Source: Pithys albifrons albifrons
Taxonomy: Eukaryota; Chordata; Aves; Passeriformes; Thamnophilidae
Length of the DNA stretch: 64,000 bases
Assembly (NCBI RefSeq): GCF_047495875.1
Contig: NC_092465.1
Span: forward strand, 11,147,160 to 11,211,159
Direction of reading: 5' to 3'
The notes under the pieces are model-generated. The model was not told where the DNA came from, searched no databases, and saw nothing but the letters and a program-made list of their open reading frames with translations. Each line of letters begins with the position of its first letter. Position 1 is the stretch's first letter. This document shows positions 49,311 through 64,000 of this stretch, piece by piece. The position numbers and the translations under genes are program-made.

Positions 49311-52300
49311 TCAGGTATTCAGAATAAGGAGAGGAATCCTTCTGAAATATCCTTGAAGACCCTCTTTTCTTAAGTCCTGCGGGCAGACCTCTTTTTGTGG
49401 GTCCCAGCCTCATGATTTCTCTCAGGTGATTCAGTGCCATTGCTCTGCTAAACCCTGTGACAGCAGAGGATATTGAGCAGAGACTGTGCAGGCTGCATTG
49501 AAAAGGCACTGATTGCCCGGCGCAGGCAGACCCTGGAGCCTGAAATCCCTGCCTGCCCTCCAGGCCCTCTTTCTAGGAAGTCTGTAGCCAGTGGAGGTAG
49601 CCACGAGAAGAAACAACTGAGTGAGGGAAAAGCAGTTACACTGAAATTCCTCCCACAAAATTATAGCCCTCATCTGTCAGTGTGCCACCACTTAAGGATC
49701 TCTGTTCTGTGGCTCTCTTTATACTTTGGAGAAATTCATTAACTTGGTACTGCTTATAAAAGGCTCTTTATTTGATAGTGCAGATGTTTCCAAACTCAAG
49801 AGTGCAAACTGCCTGGAATGCTGTCCTCCTCCTACTGCTAGGGAAAATCCTGGAATTATCTCTGGCATTTTAACACTGTGTTAGAAAATTGGCCAGCAGT
49901 AACCTGCTCACAGCTGAGATTGCTGTACACTCAAGGCACTGCCTCTGCAGGCTCTGCAGACACACTGGGAGGAGAGGTTTGGCATTTCAGAGCTGGCACA
50001 ATGTGGCTGGAAAATTACTGTGTTAGTTCTCCCTCCATAACACTTGTTGACATAGTTTTATTAGGTTGTGATAGACTACAGGGAATTACAGATCATAAAC
50101 CTAATGTATACCAGACCATTGCCTGGTTCCTGAAAAGCATTAGAGTGTCACTTGGAGTGACTCTCTGGTTCAGATGAGTTCTCTGCAAAGCTGAAAGCTC
50201 AGGAAGTTTCAAGAAGGATTTTTTTAAGAAAGAAAAAAACTTCTTGCAGAAGCAGTTGCTTTTATTGTGTGAAGGTGGAAAATTATTTAAATTATTTCTT
50301 GATGATCCAGCTGTAGAAAGAAGCATCACTACTTTTTTTAATTTGTACATGATTGTCGTGTTCTTAAAATTCTCTCCATGACAAGTCCTTTGTAGTTCCT
50401 TAAACTGGTGAAGGTTTTATTATGCTGAATTTGACAGGTTAATGATCAAGTTGGAAATAATTTGGTGCTTCTAAGTGCATTTTCTGATGATAAAAAATTA
50501 ACTCTATCCTTTCTACAGCTAAAATCAGAAACTAAATCTAGAGTTTGGAAGTAGGGCAGAGATTGTAACAGGTAAGTACCAAGAAGACTGGCTGGGGATT
50601 GGTGCTCCCTCCTCCCCAAGCATGTTGCATTTAGGGTAGCAAAAGGAATATTAACCATCATCCTGAAGAGACAATACCAAAGGAACAGGATTTTTGAGGA
50701 ATATTGTGTGGGTTACTGTAGTGATAGATTGGTCTAATATAGGATTTCTTGAAGTATCTCTCTGAAGTACCAGGATTGGGGTTTTGCCTGTCTAGCAGGG
50801 TTTGGGATACCCTGGGATTTGGGTGCTGGTTTGGGAGGCTGAGCCTGTTGGAAGGAGACTGAAAACCTCTTCTCTTTCAGGCTTTGCCTTCCTCACTGGA
50901 ACCACGATGAAAACTTGGTTTCAATGGGAACCTCTGTGGTCTGGGCAGTCTGTGACAGCATGATGAGGGAAGCATGAAGAGCAGTGCTGACATGTCACTA
51001 ATAATAATACCAAAAAGCAGAAAAGCAGTAAGAAGAGTAAAGGCAAAAGATCTAGACTTTTGCTTATGATTTTGAGAGCAAGAGAACTCACAGCCTGTTT
51101 TCAGTCCCCATGCTCTGTGTATATATTTTAATAACTTATGTTTTTCCTGTTTGAACAGAGCAAAGCTTGAAGAACAAGCTGTTCTTCTGGAATCCTTTAG
51201 TTCATTTATTCCCAGTAGATTCCAGTGGGAAATAAAATCAACAGCCTCTCCTCCTCTGAACAGTGACCCTCACTGTGTTTGTTAATACCGCTCAGTGCCT
51301 GTCGCCATCGAAACTTAGGATATAATTGCTCAACCAGAACATGCAGGGGAACAAGAACTACAATTTTCTGAGCTTTAAAAAAGTACATTAATTACATTTG
51401 ATTTGGGGTGTCCAAAGTGCATGCTTTGCTGTAGGAGCAGTTCATTTGTTTAAACTCCTTTTAGATATTTAATTTTTTATACAGATACTGACTTTTAGCT
51501 CCTGAAAAACGCCTCATCAAAGCATCTTGATGAACTGGTGACAGCTATACACCTGAAAAATCTCTGAGTGTGTGGGTGCAAATGCCAAAAATTGATTTCC
51601 CTCTGGGGCCAGGAGAAAAAGGCAAAGTTTTTTAATATTCCGGTTGAATTTGCGTTTGACTTTCCTATCACTTCATGCTGCTTAAATGGGTGATTGAGTC
51701 CTGCAGCACACAATCTGGAGAATATTTCTAATGTGCCCATCCTGAAAACGCACAGAATTATTTTAAATCAGGTGTTGGAGAATAATTAAAAACGGTTTCT
51801 GTACTGCATACAATGAGAAAGGGAGGCAACAGCCAAACGAAAGTCAGGAGAGACCGAAATAAATTTTAAAAGGGATCTGGTCCAATGAGTTCTGGTGAAT
51901 AAAAGATCTCCTGAAAGTGCTAAAATCCTGTTTGAATCTTAATCCTAGAGGTCTGGACTGTAAGTCCACTTTCTGTATACCTTGTCAAATAGAGAAGGAC
52001 TAGAATTACACTCAGGTGGGCAGAGAACAGTGTATTAAGGCCTACAGATCAGAGCAGACCGTGATGGAAGGAGGAATATGTGAAAAAAAAGTTATTTTCA
52101 GAAATGTGATAGTGCTGGTTTTCCATCTAGTTTCTCTTTCAAAGGAGCACAGCTTGTTCTGAAGTAATTAAACAGACATTTGTGAAATAGTTCTTCCTAA
52201 TCTGTGCAGTGCTGATAATCACATATAGCAATTTTGCACTGTAAAAGTGATATTTTAAGGGCAAATTGAAACTCTGAAGTTGGGCACTCATGCTCGGAAA

Positions 52301-55300
52301 TGTGACACATCACCTACTGAGCCTTCTTTGAAGAGGGTAAAAACTTGCCTGTGAACTGATGAATATTATTCAGTATTTATGTGTTCACTGCACCATCAAT
52401 TCACTTTGCTAGGTGAAGGCAGTCTCAGGATAAATACAGTGTTTAATGCTCACATTCTCTGACAGAAAGGGCTGGCAACAGAGACCATTGGGTCCTTTGC
52501 AGATCTGCCGGGTGAAGGGACTACACATGCAGTTCGTTATTGAGCAGAAGTTATTTTTGAGGCAGAAAAAACAGAGTGAAAAAAATACTTGTTTGATTTC
52601 AGGTTCTGTGAGAAGAAAATATATAGTCGTTCCAGAAAGCTGTTTGTGCTTCTCTGTCCATAATTTACCAGCCCTGGTTTACTGTTCTGATCTCTTTTTC
52701 TGCATCTCCATTTCCTTTTTCTGTCCCTTTTGTTTTGGTTCTGCCTCTTCTGAGGTTCCACCACACTCTCCCTTGTCTCTATCCTCTTTATGAATGTATT
52801 TTTCAAAACTGCAAAGACATCATGAACTTTTCTGTTAACCATGAATACAACAAGCAAACTGGTAGATGATAAAACCACCTAAGAAATTGCTGCCCAGGCT
52901 GTGGTAGCAACAAAAGCATCAAACAAACTTGGCAGTGGTTGGTACTGTTTGTGATGCCCTTGTGATGCCTGGCATTATGCCAACAGCTTAGCATCAGATT
53001 GCTGAAATGGTTGGTTTTATCAGTTGAGTTTTTCTACAAATCTTTGAAATAGTTTCCTAAAAAGGAATAGGGTTTGGAGGGTTTTGTTCACAAGCAGACA
53101 AGATACATCTGAGTCAGTGCAGTTTGTGTTTGACAGTCTCAAAGAACAGTTGCCTGCTTTTAAAGACTTCTAGACCTCAGTGGATGAAGGAAGTCAGTGA
53201 CAGAAATGACACATTTAACTCTCTTGTTCTAATCTGTTCTGTTTCTGTATTCTCCTGACTTTGCATTGCCTGTCTGGAATTGTGACTTTCACCATCCTTT
53301 CACTTTTCCTTCTGCTTTGCCAGCTCTGTAGCAGGATGTACAAGTCATCACTGCCAAGGACCACCTGCTTTACCTTTGAAGAGATAGCTCATATTTGCTT
53401 ATGAGCGATTGTCAGAAAGCACAAAAAACTGTGATGAAATAATATCTTGGAGATATAATTAATCATTTTCTCTAGTTCTCTCTGTCTTAAGTTGATACAG
53501 TTAAACTGATAAGAATAAAGAAGTGGTTCAGTTTATCTTTATCCCATCAAAAGCAGCTTAGGAGCTCCCTATGGGACTCAGACTGACAAATGCTGTCACT
53601 TTACAGTAGGATAGCAAAGAACCAGTCTATGATTTGAAGCTGCATTCATGGATCTGATCACATACTGAAAGATTTTGCACCATTTTATACCATTTTTTTA
53701 ATTATTGTTATCTCTTGCTAAATTCTTTATTTGTATGACTCTCACCTCTCACACATAAAGGCAATAACAATAGCTGTTTTTCTTTAGGTAGTTAAGTTTT
53801 TCCTCTTTAAACAATTACTTGTTCAGTTATGTACCACATTTGAAGTACTTTTCATAAACTCATTTTGTTTTGAAGTGTACTAATAAATCACATAGTATAA
53901 GGGCTAATTTGTGAAAGGCTTGCTAGGCAGGGCCAAGTGCACAGAACCTGTATTATTGGAAATGAAAAACCTAATGCCATGACTAAATATTTAAGCAGTA
54001 ATGCAAGAGCTAATGATGACAAGGAAAGAAAATTGCAAGGGAATTTGTTTGTTGCCAGTATCGTCCACTCCAGGAAAAGTGTCTCTTTGGAATATATTAA
54101 GGGAAATCCTACACATAATATAAGAAAATCAACTATTGCTATTCAGTGGCCTTTAAACTTCAACAGAATTGTGGTATCAGTTTTTGGTTATGACAGTTTT
54201 TTAAGAGGCAAGGGGGAAATGAACTGCATAGTCCATGAGGTCTCTTAAGTTCTGTCTTGTTGGCATATTACAAAAAATTCTGAAAATAAGTACTTTCTAT
54301 TTTTTTCTGTCTTCATCAGATTAGGTTACTTTAAATATTCATAATTTATTGTTTTTCAAAGTTCAATTCTATGGTGTACAGTATCCTCTTGGGGAGGTTA
54401 CTGTGATGTTCGGACTATTTTAAGTTCACCTCAGAAAACCTATTCAGCTGCATAATCTCTGGTAATGATCTTTGGGAGAATAAAAGTACATGCTCAATTA
54501 CAGGCTCAAAATTTTCCACTAGCAACAGAAATTTGGATTTAGTTTCTTTATATCCTGCCTGATTCTCATCTGACCCAGCTTATTTCAATTGTCAGAGTTC
54601 AAAGACTTTTCCAAACTGTGGATCTGCAGCAAAGTGAGATTGATTTGTTTGTTTCTGTTAAACAATGCAATTTTTACAGTACTATAATTCCAATATTTTA
54701 GTGTATTCATCTTATACTTTTGACAGTGAGAAAAAGCAGGTTTAAGATTCTGGTGAAAATATCCTTTGGCTACAGCATATCTTGATTCAAGCATCCTTCT
54801 TCCTGCCTTTTATTAATGCTTACAGAAATTAATGGTGCAGCCTTGTGGTATTGGACTTGGGTAATGTTTCCAATACATAAGCCTCTAAAGTTTACCTTGA
54901 AATGTTTTCCTTCAGATATCACAAAGCAATTAAAACTGTGTTTTGTAAAGTGTGCTGTGAAAAGCTCATGTAGTAGCAAGTGACTAAATTTTGGAAGGTG
55001 TCGGAACAGAATAAGGTTCATCTTGGCTAATGTAAAAATAGTGATTTGGTTTGATCCTGGAATGGTGGGGCCGTGCATTTGTGTATGTGCTTGGGGGAAA
55101 GGCAGAATGGGGAGCTGAGAGGAAAGTCCAGGATGGATAATAACAAGATTTACCGTATAAGAAGGCAGAATGACAGACACGAAGAGTGCAGCAGTGCAGC
55201 TCCACAGGCAGAGAAGAGGGGTTGTGTTCGGTGACATAAAGGCAGGCTGAGTTCTGCTGTGTAATTTGTATTATAAACAGAGCTGGTGGTAATCGCTGTC

Positions 55301-58300
55301 GTTGACTTGTCTTACACTTGTCTTTATAAACAGTTCTGAAGAGTCTTTTAGAGCTTCTCTATAAAATCTTTATTGTATTACTGTAGACCTTTGAAGTTCA
55401 GTATGACAAAGCCAAAGGCCAAGGAATGTGCCTTCAAGCTGATCACTTTGCTCAGTTAAAATTTGGTCGGGAATTTGCCTACTGAGGTTTTGTGTTGTTG
55501 AAACCAAATCTGTGTAGAGATCAGTATTCTCAGCTGCTCAAGCAACCAGACCATGAGGTATGATAACAAATTTCAGACCTGTATGCAACCTCTCTGATGC
55601 AGGAATAAGCCCAGTTTACTGTAACAGCTGGCGAAACCACACATCAGCCTTTAAAGGAGAGTGTTCAGTTGTGATCCTGCCAGACCCCTTAGACTGAGTT
55701 GTGTGTTAGTGGTGTCTGTGCACAATCTCTGCTGTCTGCTATGAATGCTGCTCCTTCACCTCATCTGGTGCAAGCCACTGCTTCAGTTCAAGAGTTCAAA
55801 CTTTGCTGGTGGTGCTTGGCGAGTTTTGTTTATTAAAAATATATGTTGGGATAGGGATCTTAATAGGAAAGAGTAGAGCTTGTGGGCAAGCTTGATTTGA
55901 AATCCAGCAACAGAAGAAGAAACGATGTCTTTAAATCAAAACCAAAATATCCATCTGTATTCCATTCTTTCTTCAGTTTTACATTTCTTCCCACGCCAAC
56001 AAACAAAACCATCCTAACTCATCACCTCCCAAAAACACACATTCTAAATGCTTGGGAAATAGCAATTTTTATATCTTACAGACCATATTTAGGGCACTCA
56101 TTTCTTCCTGCTGAGCAGTTGGAGAGTGTTCCATTTTCCCAGATAAATAAGACTTTCATGTAACTACATAAATATTTTTGTTTTGCCAGTGACCTGGAGG
56201 TGACGCCTGTGCTTAAAAATGACGATGGGAGATAAGGGGTGATGCCTGTATCTGAATCCAGGGCTTCCAGAAATATTCCCAGGAACACTAAGGACTAGGG
56301 TTCACTGTGATGGAGGGCAGCAAAGCGATGTTCGTCTTCATGATTTTGCTTATTTGGTACAGACATTTTCTCTCATCTCCACTGAACGCCGCCACAGGTC
56401 TTGGGAACGTGCTTCTCTGTGATGCTGGCACTGTGTAAGATTTTGGGAAAGGCAGAGCACCCCTTGACAGGAGGATGGGGTGGATCCTGCAGGACAGACT
56501 TCAGAGGTCTCTGAGGTTGGTGTAGTGCCAGGCACTATGCGCCCCAAAGGGAAAGTAAACAAAGTCTTGCTCCTACTTTGGCTCAAATCAGCTTATGTAT
56601 TTGCTTGTTGAGTTAGTTGGTGTATATTAAATAGAGTTTTGTCTGTGTTTCAGTGTAGTGAACTAATATTAAGGGACTGTGATAGAAAATGTAAGCATTT
56701 GTCATCCTTTCTTCACATCCTTTCCATCACACAGGGAAGGAAATAAGATATAAAAGATGAATTAAAAGTATTTCTCAACTTTTCTCCTCATTGATTACAG
56801 CTTCCTTTAGCTTCAGAGGCAAGGCAGAGAATCTGGATAATCAGACATCTTAATCCAACTTCTATTCAATTACAATGTTTTTTATTAACACCTATTGTAT
56901 CTTCTTATCTGAACAGCTTCTTCTGCCTTGAGAGCACTGGAACAGGTGGGACAGACTTGAAAGCAACTCATATTCAAATGTGATTACAATCATTTGCAGA
57001 ACAGCTGATTTTGCTGGAATATCCTAGCTTTGCTTGTTTTTCTTAAGTAATAGTCCAGGTTGCCTAAGCTAACATGCATCTGGGCAAGTGTTGTACAGTT
57101 GTCAGAATTATCTTGACATATTTTGTGTGTGGAGATGTTTACCCAACAACAGCTGTGAGTCATGCACAGAAAGTTTGGGAGCTTTCATCCACTTCCATGT
57201 GCTCAAAGAGATGTACCTAATGTTTGAAATCCTGGTTGAAGAGCTTTTTTATCAGTAAGATTGTATTTTGTTGCTGAAGTCTTTGTCACAGAGGTACCTC
57301 TATGGATCAGAAATAAACACAGTTCAGGGAGAAGAATTCACTCATGGTGCAATGCATTTTCACTGGGTCAGGTTAAGTGAGCTGGAGTGTTACAAAGGTA
57401 AAAATACTGCACAGTATTGCGCATGAGATCTGTATCAATCCCAGTCCTCCATTTCTGTCATGTTCTTCCTTCTGGAGGCTGCCACAGCAGATTTGAAATG
57501 GGCCAAACATGCAGCTTCTGCTCAACTCTCTGTGCTGAGAAGTGTCTGGCCGGTGTTCCATCTCTTAAGGTAAGAAGCCATCGGATTTGAAGGAGCAAGT
57601 CTGGTTGCAAAGACTTAGGTGGTAATTCCATCAATAAAGCAGGGGTTGAATTGTTAACAGGGAAAGGGAAAAGGGAAATGTCCCTGTTTTACTGGAAGAA
57701 GCCTCCCTCTGAATTATTTCAGGGTCTCACGCTTGCATCCAAGGGCCACAGGGTGTTTTCCCTGGAGTGGCAGCTTCCCATGTGGCTGTCTCTCCCTCTT
57801 AGCCCAGGGCTGTCAGCTTGCTTCATCCCATTCACCATCCAGGATCCTGACATGAAAACCAGTGCTGAATCATAGCTCGTAAAGTGTGTTAAGTGTGGAG
57901 TTAAAGAGAAACTTGATCACCACTTAGTTTCGGTGGCGATGGATGATAGACATGGACATCTCCTTCCCTACTGCTCTATTGCTGGGGAAGGGCAGCACTT
58001 CCTCCCCACCAGACTGTGCCACCATGCAGAGGACACTGCTGGGATTGTGATACAGTTCCAGGAAAATTTAGACATAGAAATACTTATTTTAGCTGATGTT
58101 ACACCAAGATTTGGTTAGGACAGTACATTCTCCTCCACTTAATCTTATCGGTCAGTAATGAAAGAAAATAGGATCACACTGAAATCCCAGCAGAAAAATT
58201 AAATAATAAAACAGTGATAAGGAGTAGAATGTATGTGCTTGATGTAGGATTTTTTCCTCTTGAGAACCTTGCTAAAAATACATCTGTGTTGGTAATGTTT

Positions 58301-61300
58301 TGTTCTTTAATAAAAACAGGATTTAAAAGTTTTAATTATTTAACAGTGATTCAGGGAAGCATTTAAACTTTCGACACTGACTTCAGTAGCACCACTTGTG
58401 TGTGTCAAGTGCAGTTAGAGAAGCCTTTGGAAGGAGTGGCTGTAACTGGTTTTCTGTTCTGCCGAAGATCCAGGTGCTGGTTGCTGCTCAGCAGTGGCAG
58501 AGCAAAGGGAAAACACCATATAGCAACTTTAGAAAATTTGTTCTTGGGCTCTGGTTTACTGATGTAATCTTTTGATGTTGCAGCTGTCTCTCAATACTCA
58601 GTAAAAGTATCTGTCACATTTAAAATTGAAACCTTCTTTACTGATTAAATGCTGGGAAAAGGCCACATGACTTGAACTATCTTTCTAGCATAATCTACAA
58701 GTTTTCACTGTCTTAATACTCTGCTGGTTGTAGCTCTGGGAAATGAAAGATGTTGTATATACAGCACAAACACATGAGTAATTTGATCTTGGAGCCAGCT
58801 GATGTTGTCTTTCATTTTAATTTTCATTATGCCTTTGGCTGTGTAACTGCTCCAATTTTTTTATTAGACAGTAGGATATAAAGAGGCAATAGAGGGTTAA
58901 TTGCCGTTCAGGGAAAGTGTTTAAAAAACACCACCAGCTATACTTTCTAACAACAACACTTTCTCATAATGTTTGTTCTTTTTATCTTCAGAATTTATCC
59001 ATACTTCCAATTCATGATTGCATGTACATGTGCAGTAAAAATATCTTGGATAGCTAGAGCTTTTGTAGTCATCATATTTTTGTTCTTACATTGTTCCAGG
59101 TAGGTATTCAAGATTTTATAATAATTTTTCAACGTTAAGAAAGGGAACTCTCAAAAGCAAAGCCAATTTCAGTGTCTGCCCCAGCAGTTAATAATTGGAC
59201 CAGTTTGCCACTATGAAATGTAGTCTAGGAGGTCAGTTGTTATCTGCTTTTAGCCTGGCTGTTGCACAGATGATCACTTTAATAAAAAAATTGCTACTGG
59301 ATGAGTGTCATGAGAGCTGGAAAGCAGGGACAGAGCAGTGTCACACTCTGGAAATAAGGGATATTTGGTTTGCTGTAGGTTGTTTGCTGCAGGTTGTTTT
59401 GCATGACTTTTGATTCTCCTATTGACAGTTTTACAGGCCCACAGTAAAAGCTTCAAATGTAATTGTTTTCAAAATGGGACTTAATAGAAATAGAAAAACA
59501 ATATTTTGATTTCAGTGAAAAATGAGTAGGAAAACAAAGTACAGACAAATGGTGTTGGAAACTAATGCGAGTAGCCCAATGCTGTGATCTCAGAGCAGAA
59601 ATAACGCAGAGCCTCCAAAGACAAGTAGGCCAGGGCAGAGTAACTTGGCAAAATACAGGAGCTGTGATTTTTATTATAAGCAGTGGTATTGCAAGGAACA
59701 TGGTCCACCTTCCCATGTCAGTAGCCAGCCTTGTTTGCTCTGGCAGAGGTAGGGAACTAACAAAATTTATCTTGATGCTATTTCTCCTAAGCGAGTTGTT
59801 GTCTCTTAATGACATATTGAATAGCATCTGGTGTTTGAAGAATTGTTGAATAGAAGCACAGCAGGCAGAAGTGTGGCAATATTGATGCAAGCTGATACTT
59901 CTTCTGCTTGTGGTGGTCTGGAGGCTCTCTCCTGGACTGAGACATTCTGCTTCTTCCTCAGGCTGGCCTGAGGTGCCCAAAACATCAATTTTGTTACAAT
60001 AATGTCAGGCCAAATTTAGCTCTCAATTTTGATTTTGTAATACCCGGTTTTCATAACTCCTAGAACTATGGAACAAAACTGTTTCCATCTCTTTTTTCCC
60101 TTCAGTCACTAAGGGAAAAAATACTGAAAACAGTTTCCTGCAGGAGATTCAACAAAAGCGTTGCATGGCTCTGTTTGTGCAATGAAATCAAAGCGACTAC
60201 AAACTGTCTGCTGTGTTTTGTTGTTGGAGATTGTGTGATCTATTATTTCAGTGGAACTGAGGAGTCACAGTGGTTTTTGAAAGCCCCTCATAGTGCACAG
60301 CTTTTCCTTAGGTACTGAATCACCTTTAAAGAACTCTGCCTTGGTAACCCCTGGAGAACAGCATTTCTCTGCCTCGCACAGGTGATGTGGATGTGTTCAT
60401 TTACAAAATACTCGTGCATGCAATACTGCAGGCAGGTTTAATAGCTTATCTAGGAGCTGTATGTAAGTTAAATGGTCTTTCATAAACTATTATTTTCTAA
60501 AATCAGAAGGGTAGGAGGAGTCTTCTTCCTCTAAATTTCTGGCTAGGCAGGGGAAGGAAATCAACTACAAAACAGACCATTATATCTTTCCACTGCCTTG
60601 AACAGCTCTTCAAGCACAGATTGTCTGAAATAGCTGCCATAATATGTTTTTACTTTTCAAGCCATGGAGCTTAGGGAATCAGTTTTTTAGTATCTACATC
60701 ATCTCTTTCCTCCTGGGACTGAAGCTGGTTACCATAGCAAAATGGCAAGGAAACTGCTAAGCAAGTACTACCATTTGGCAAACAGGATATAAATTTGTTT
60801 TATTAAGAGAGAGGAGTATGAAAAAAAAATAGTGCTGTTAGAATTTTTTTTTGCTTTATTGTGTTTTAAAATACCTGTGTAGAAAATGATTGTTAACATA
60901 GATTGAACAAAATGCTCTTGCTCAGTAACATGTGTGGCTGCAAATAGTAGGAGTTCAGGTTTTAAATCCCTGCAGATCTTTGATATGTTCACAGAAAAGT
61001 TGCACAGAAACACAGAAATTACACAGTAATTTCACTCCTTATGTTTTGGTGTGTTGCAAAGGTGCCATAACTGTGAATTAAATGAGCTTGTGCTTAACAG
61101 AAGAAATACAGATACCTTTCCCCTGCTACTTAAAAATTACATTGCAACATAGCTTTAGTTCCCACTTGATGAAGCCTGGTCACCTGAATCTATCTCATAA
61201 ATTGCTCTGCCACGTCCCTTGGGTTTGCGTAAAGTAACGTCAGTGAGTGCAGAAAAGTTACTGCTTTGTGTTCCAAAAAATGTTATCATTGATGTCAAGT

Positions 61301-64000
61301 CTGACGATGTTTTTTGTACTCTCCACTGGCAGTGCTGGTCACTGTACAATGTGAATCACTTGCCTTGAACAGAATGGCTTGGCTGTTGAAGGCATCATCA
61401 CAGCAACAGTATCTTTGTGGGCGGACCCCACTGGAGGGACTCTGTTGGCAAAATACCAATTTGCTGAGATAGGCCAAAGAAGAGCTTGTTTTCAGGATTG
61501 AGTTATTCCTCTGTTCTGTTAACTCTTGATATGTTACTTGGCATCTGAACCACCTGTTGTCTCCCGTCCTTGATGCAAGATTCAAAGTGGGGAGGTTCTT
61601 TTGTTTTTTCCTAGTGACTGTAAGTGAAATGAAGTCTCACAGCCTTGGGATTAAAGCACCAAACTGCTTATTTCCCTTTTCCATGTGCTCAGAGTATTCA
61701 CCTCAAGAGTTAGGGTTCGGGTGTCTCATTTGACTGAAGTATGCTGAGAGCTCCTTCTGTGTCTGAAGGGGAGTCAGGATTGTTATCCCCACTGCCCACA
61801 CCCACTCCTGCAACATGTGTGATGATTTGGTTTGCCTCGGTGAAGGAAGGATCATACTTTGCCATGCGTGCTACGTGGTTCTCTTTGCAAAAGTCTTGAA
61901 AGTTTCATGGCCTAATACATGGCTACAGAATATCACAGACAAGCTTATTGCTGGCTTTTACTCAAGTCATGGAAGTCAATACAAATCTACCCATTTCAGG
62001 AAACAAATATTGGTATCCTAACTATTCTGAAAGGAAACTCTAACAGGTGTAGATCTATAGACACAGAGAGAGAGATGCACTTCCCTGCTGTTTTGTATGC
62101 CCTGTCAAATTTTCTTCTTACTGCACATCTGAATAGCTCCAATAGAGAGAATCTGAGTGTCTTGCTGTGATCTGGGTATGCAAAAGATGCTGTTTGGTTT
62201 TAACCCCTTTGAGCCCATATTAACCATATGGAAGTTGTAGAGGTGCTGTTCACTGGCTGAGAGTCTCAGTGCATCTGTAGAGTTGGAATCAGAGTAACTC
62301 CTCAGAAAACCCTATTTTATCTCCCTTCTTAAGCTGTTTCTTCCCTAAAATAAACACTGGTATGGTTCGTTTGGTTGTTGGTTGGTTTTTTCCAAAGGGG
62401 GGATTTTTCATCTTTAAAAATTATCATTATTAGCAAAAAAACCCCATCAACTGCCATGGATGCAGCACTGGGTTAGGGTAACTGGGCAGATCTGACTGAG
62501 GTTGACTGGTGTCTGAACAACTTGAGGGGAGAGAGACGGAGGACCTCGGATCTGCCAGGATTCAGCTGGTCTTAGAAAGGGCTGAGTGAGAATATAATTG
62601 TGAAGGCCATCTCTCAGTTTAGGATCAGGACTTATTTCATGTCCATGTGTATGACCTGCATCTTCAAAAGCCCCACCTCTGTGTGAACTGTGGGCTCTGG
62701 GGGGTGGGAGCAACCTGTGCGAGTTGAGAATAATTTCCTCCATGAAACCAGTTATCTGTAAATACATAAAGCTGCCACTGGTGGCCATCACCTGTGGGTG
62801 TCTGTAACCTGCAGGTCACTGTACTGTGGTACCCAAGTGTGGGAACTCACTGCAGGGAGGAAGCCTGAAACGCAGCTCTTGGATTCAGGAGCTTGGGAAG
62901 TTGGAGTGTTGCCATCTACTGGCAGCCGTCCACAGAGAGATGTCCCTCATCTGGATGTAGTTTAAGGTGTTGCTTATTTGAGCTGAAAGACAATTTTTCT
63001 GCCTAAATCCTGTTTCAAGTCAGAGTTGTTAATGAAAGAATTGTCACTGTCCTTAGCATGTGGATGAAGTCCAAGAGTTAGAGTAATCCCAGTCAGGTTT
63101 TTTCTTGGAAGGTGGGGGTGGCTCCTGTCTCCTGCACAATGTTGGTCTGGGGAATCCTGAGCACATCCTGTGAACTCAGGACTTGAAGGCTGCTCTTTTG
63201 CTCTCCTGCCCTTCAGAGCCTGACTCCATGTTTTCAGGGAATGGGCTGGTCTGGAAACTACTTTTTTTATTCTGCAAGTAAAAAAGTAATAAAGGCAAAG
63301 GATATATTTGGACTCATTAGGGAATAGACGAAGATTTGTATTATTAAGAATCTTGCAGGTCTGACAGTCTTTCCCAGTAGAAGAGATGAGAGGTGTTTCA
63401 AATAAATCTGCCCTCAAATGGAGTTCCAGTACAGCTTGTGCGAGAAGTCGGACTGTACCTGACCTCTGTCAAGGGAAATGTTTACATTGTGCCATCAGAT
63501 GTGGGTTTGAACATTTTGCTTCAACCACATGCCACCAAAGGCAAGCTTTTTTTTCCTTTTTATTAAAAAATAGTTGGGAAATAAAAGATTGCTATACGAG
63601 TTTTCAGCAAAAGTTATGTGACTGCTTCCTTACTAACTGAACCCACATGGGAGCAGAAGAGTGATCTAACTTTTCCTTCGTGCCTGTCCAGCCTCAATAT
63701 GCTTCAGACTTAACACCTCTTTCTGTAGTCATGTTCACAGAAATGTGAAAAGCTTATCTTTTATCTGGTACATTAAAATTTTGAGTTGGAACTAGATTAA
63801 AAAATCACTTCAGTTGCTTTTAAGCCTTGTGAATACCAACACTTCAGTATTTTAAGCACTATTTCCAAATGGTTTAATGTACCTTTGATATGTTTTGGAG
63901 CCAGATATGTAGGTACACAGACATGGACATATTTGTGTGTCTCTGTCAGATATGTCTGCACGAGTCGTAGCTAACTTTTAGTGACAGGGCATTGATGCAT
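49311..64000. other. Non-coding host DNA, no supported gene
   Basis: The longest stretch without a recognised repeat or gene. Open frames up to 175 codons (59453-59980 minus, 54770-55237 minus, 62974-63417 minus) have no recognisable domains and overlap other frames. The composition is uniform and AT-rich, as in avian introns or gene deserts. A long intron cannot be excluded. Confidence 0.4.

Noticed and set aside
49144..49509. Minus-strand frame of 121 codons
   Set aside because: Partly antisense to the CR1 fragment at 49100-49310, with no domain in the rest.
59453..59980. Minus-strand frame of 175 codons, the longest in the host region
   Set aside because: Random-looking composition, an opposing open frame on the plus strand and no promoter, domain or exon boundaries. 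A frame of this length is not surprising in a window of this size.

Overview
The window looks like vertebrate nuclear DNA, most likely from a bird. It carries several CR1 LINE pieces, including one full 3' end closing with the ATTCTATG-type octamer repeat typical of avian and reptilian CR1. It also holds a few very old MIR-like SINE relics, is otherwise poor in repeats, and shows no bacterial-style gene packing. The wording of the younger CR1 copies fits lineages common in Neoaves, but I cannot name the species.

Positions 1 to 4166 are the 5' part of an endogenous retrovirus on the minus strand, cut by the left edge of the window. Reading it 5' to 3' (right to left): a 335 bp LTR (3832-4166) with TATA box and AATAAA; a primer binding site matching tRNA-Lys1,2 (3808-3825); a leader with a short tandem repeat; an intact gag (3444-1816); one in-frame UGA stop in the context UGA-CUAG; and an open pro-pol frame from 1815 to the window edge without interruption. 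Gag is gammaretrovirus-like (MA, PSAP late motif, CA with major homology region, one CCHC knuckle). Protease and reverse transcriptase keep their catalytic motifs. This is the clearest and most interesting locus of the window.

Positions 4167 to 64000 are host DNA in which I cannot support any complete cellular gene. It contains two related younger CR1 3' ends on the plus strand (17958-18468, 49100-49310), a third younger CR1 fragment on the minus strand (33683-33829), older CR1 relics (11971-12830, 33066-33146, 41820-41960), MIR-like relics (7750-7905, 9032-9102, 48250-48402, possibly 38764-38860) and an (ATCC)n microsatellite (26346-26393). One minus-strand open stretch (23268-23702) has protein-like composition but I do not recognise it. 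The remainder reads as intronic or intergenic sequence. Many open frames of 60-175 codons occur on both strands there, often overlapping, so length alone is not evidence of coding.
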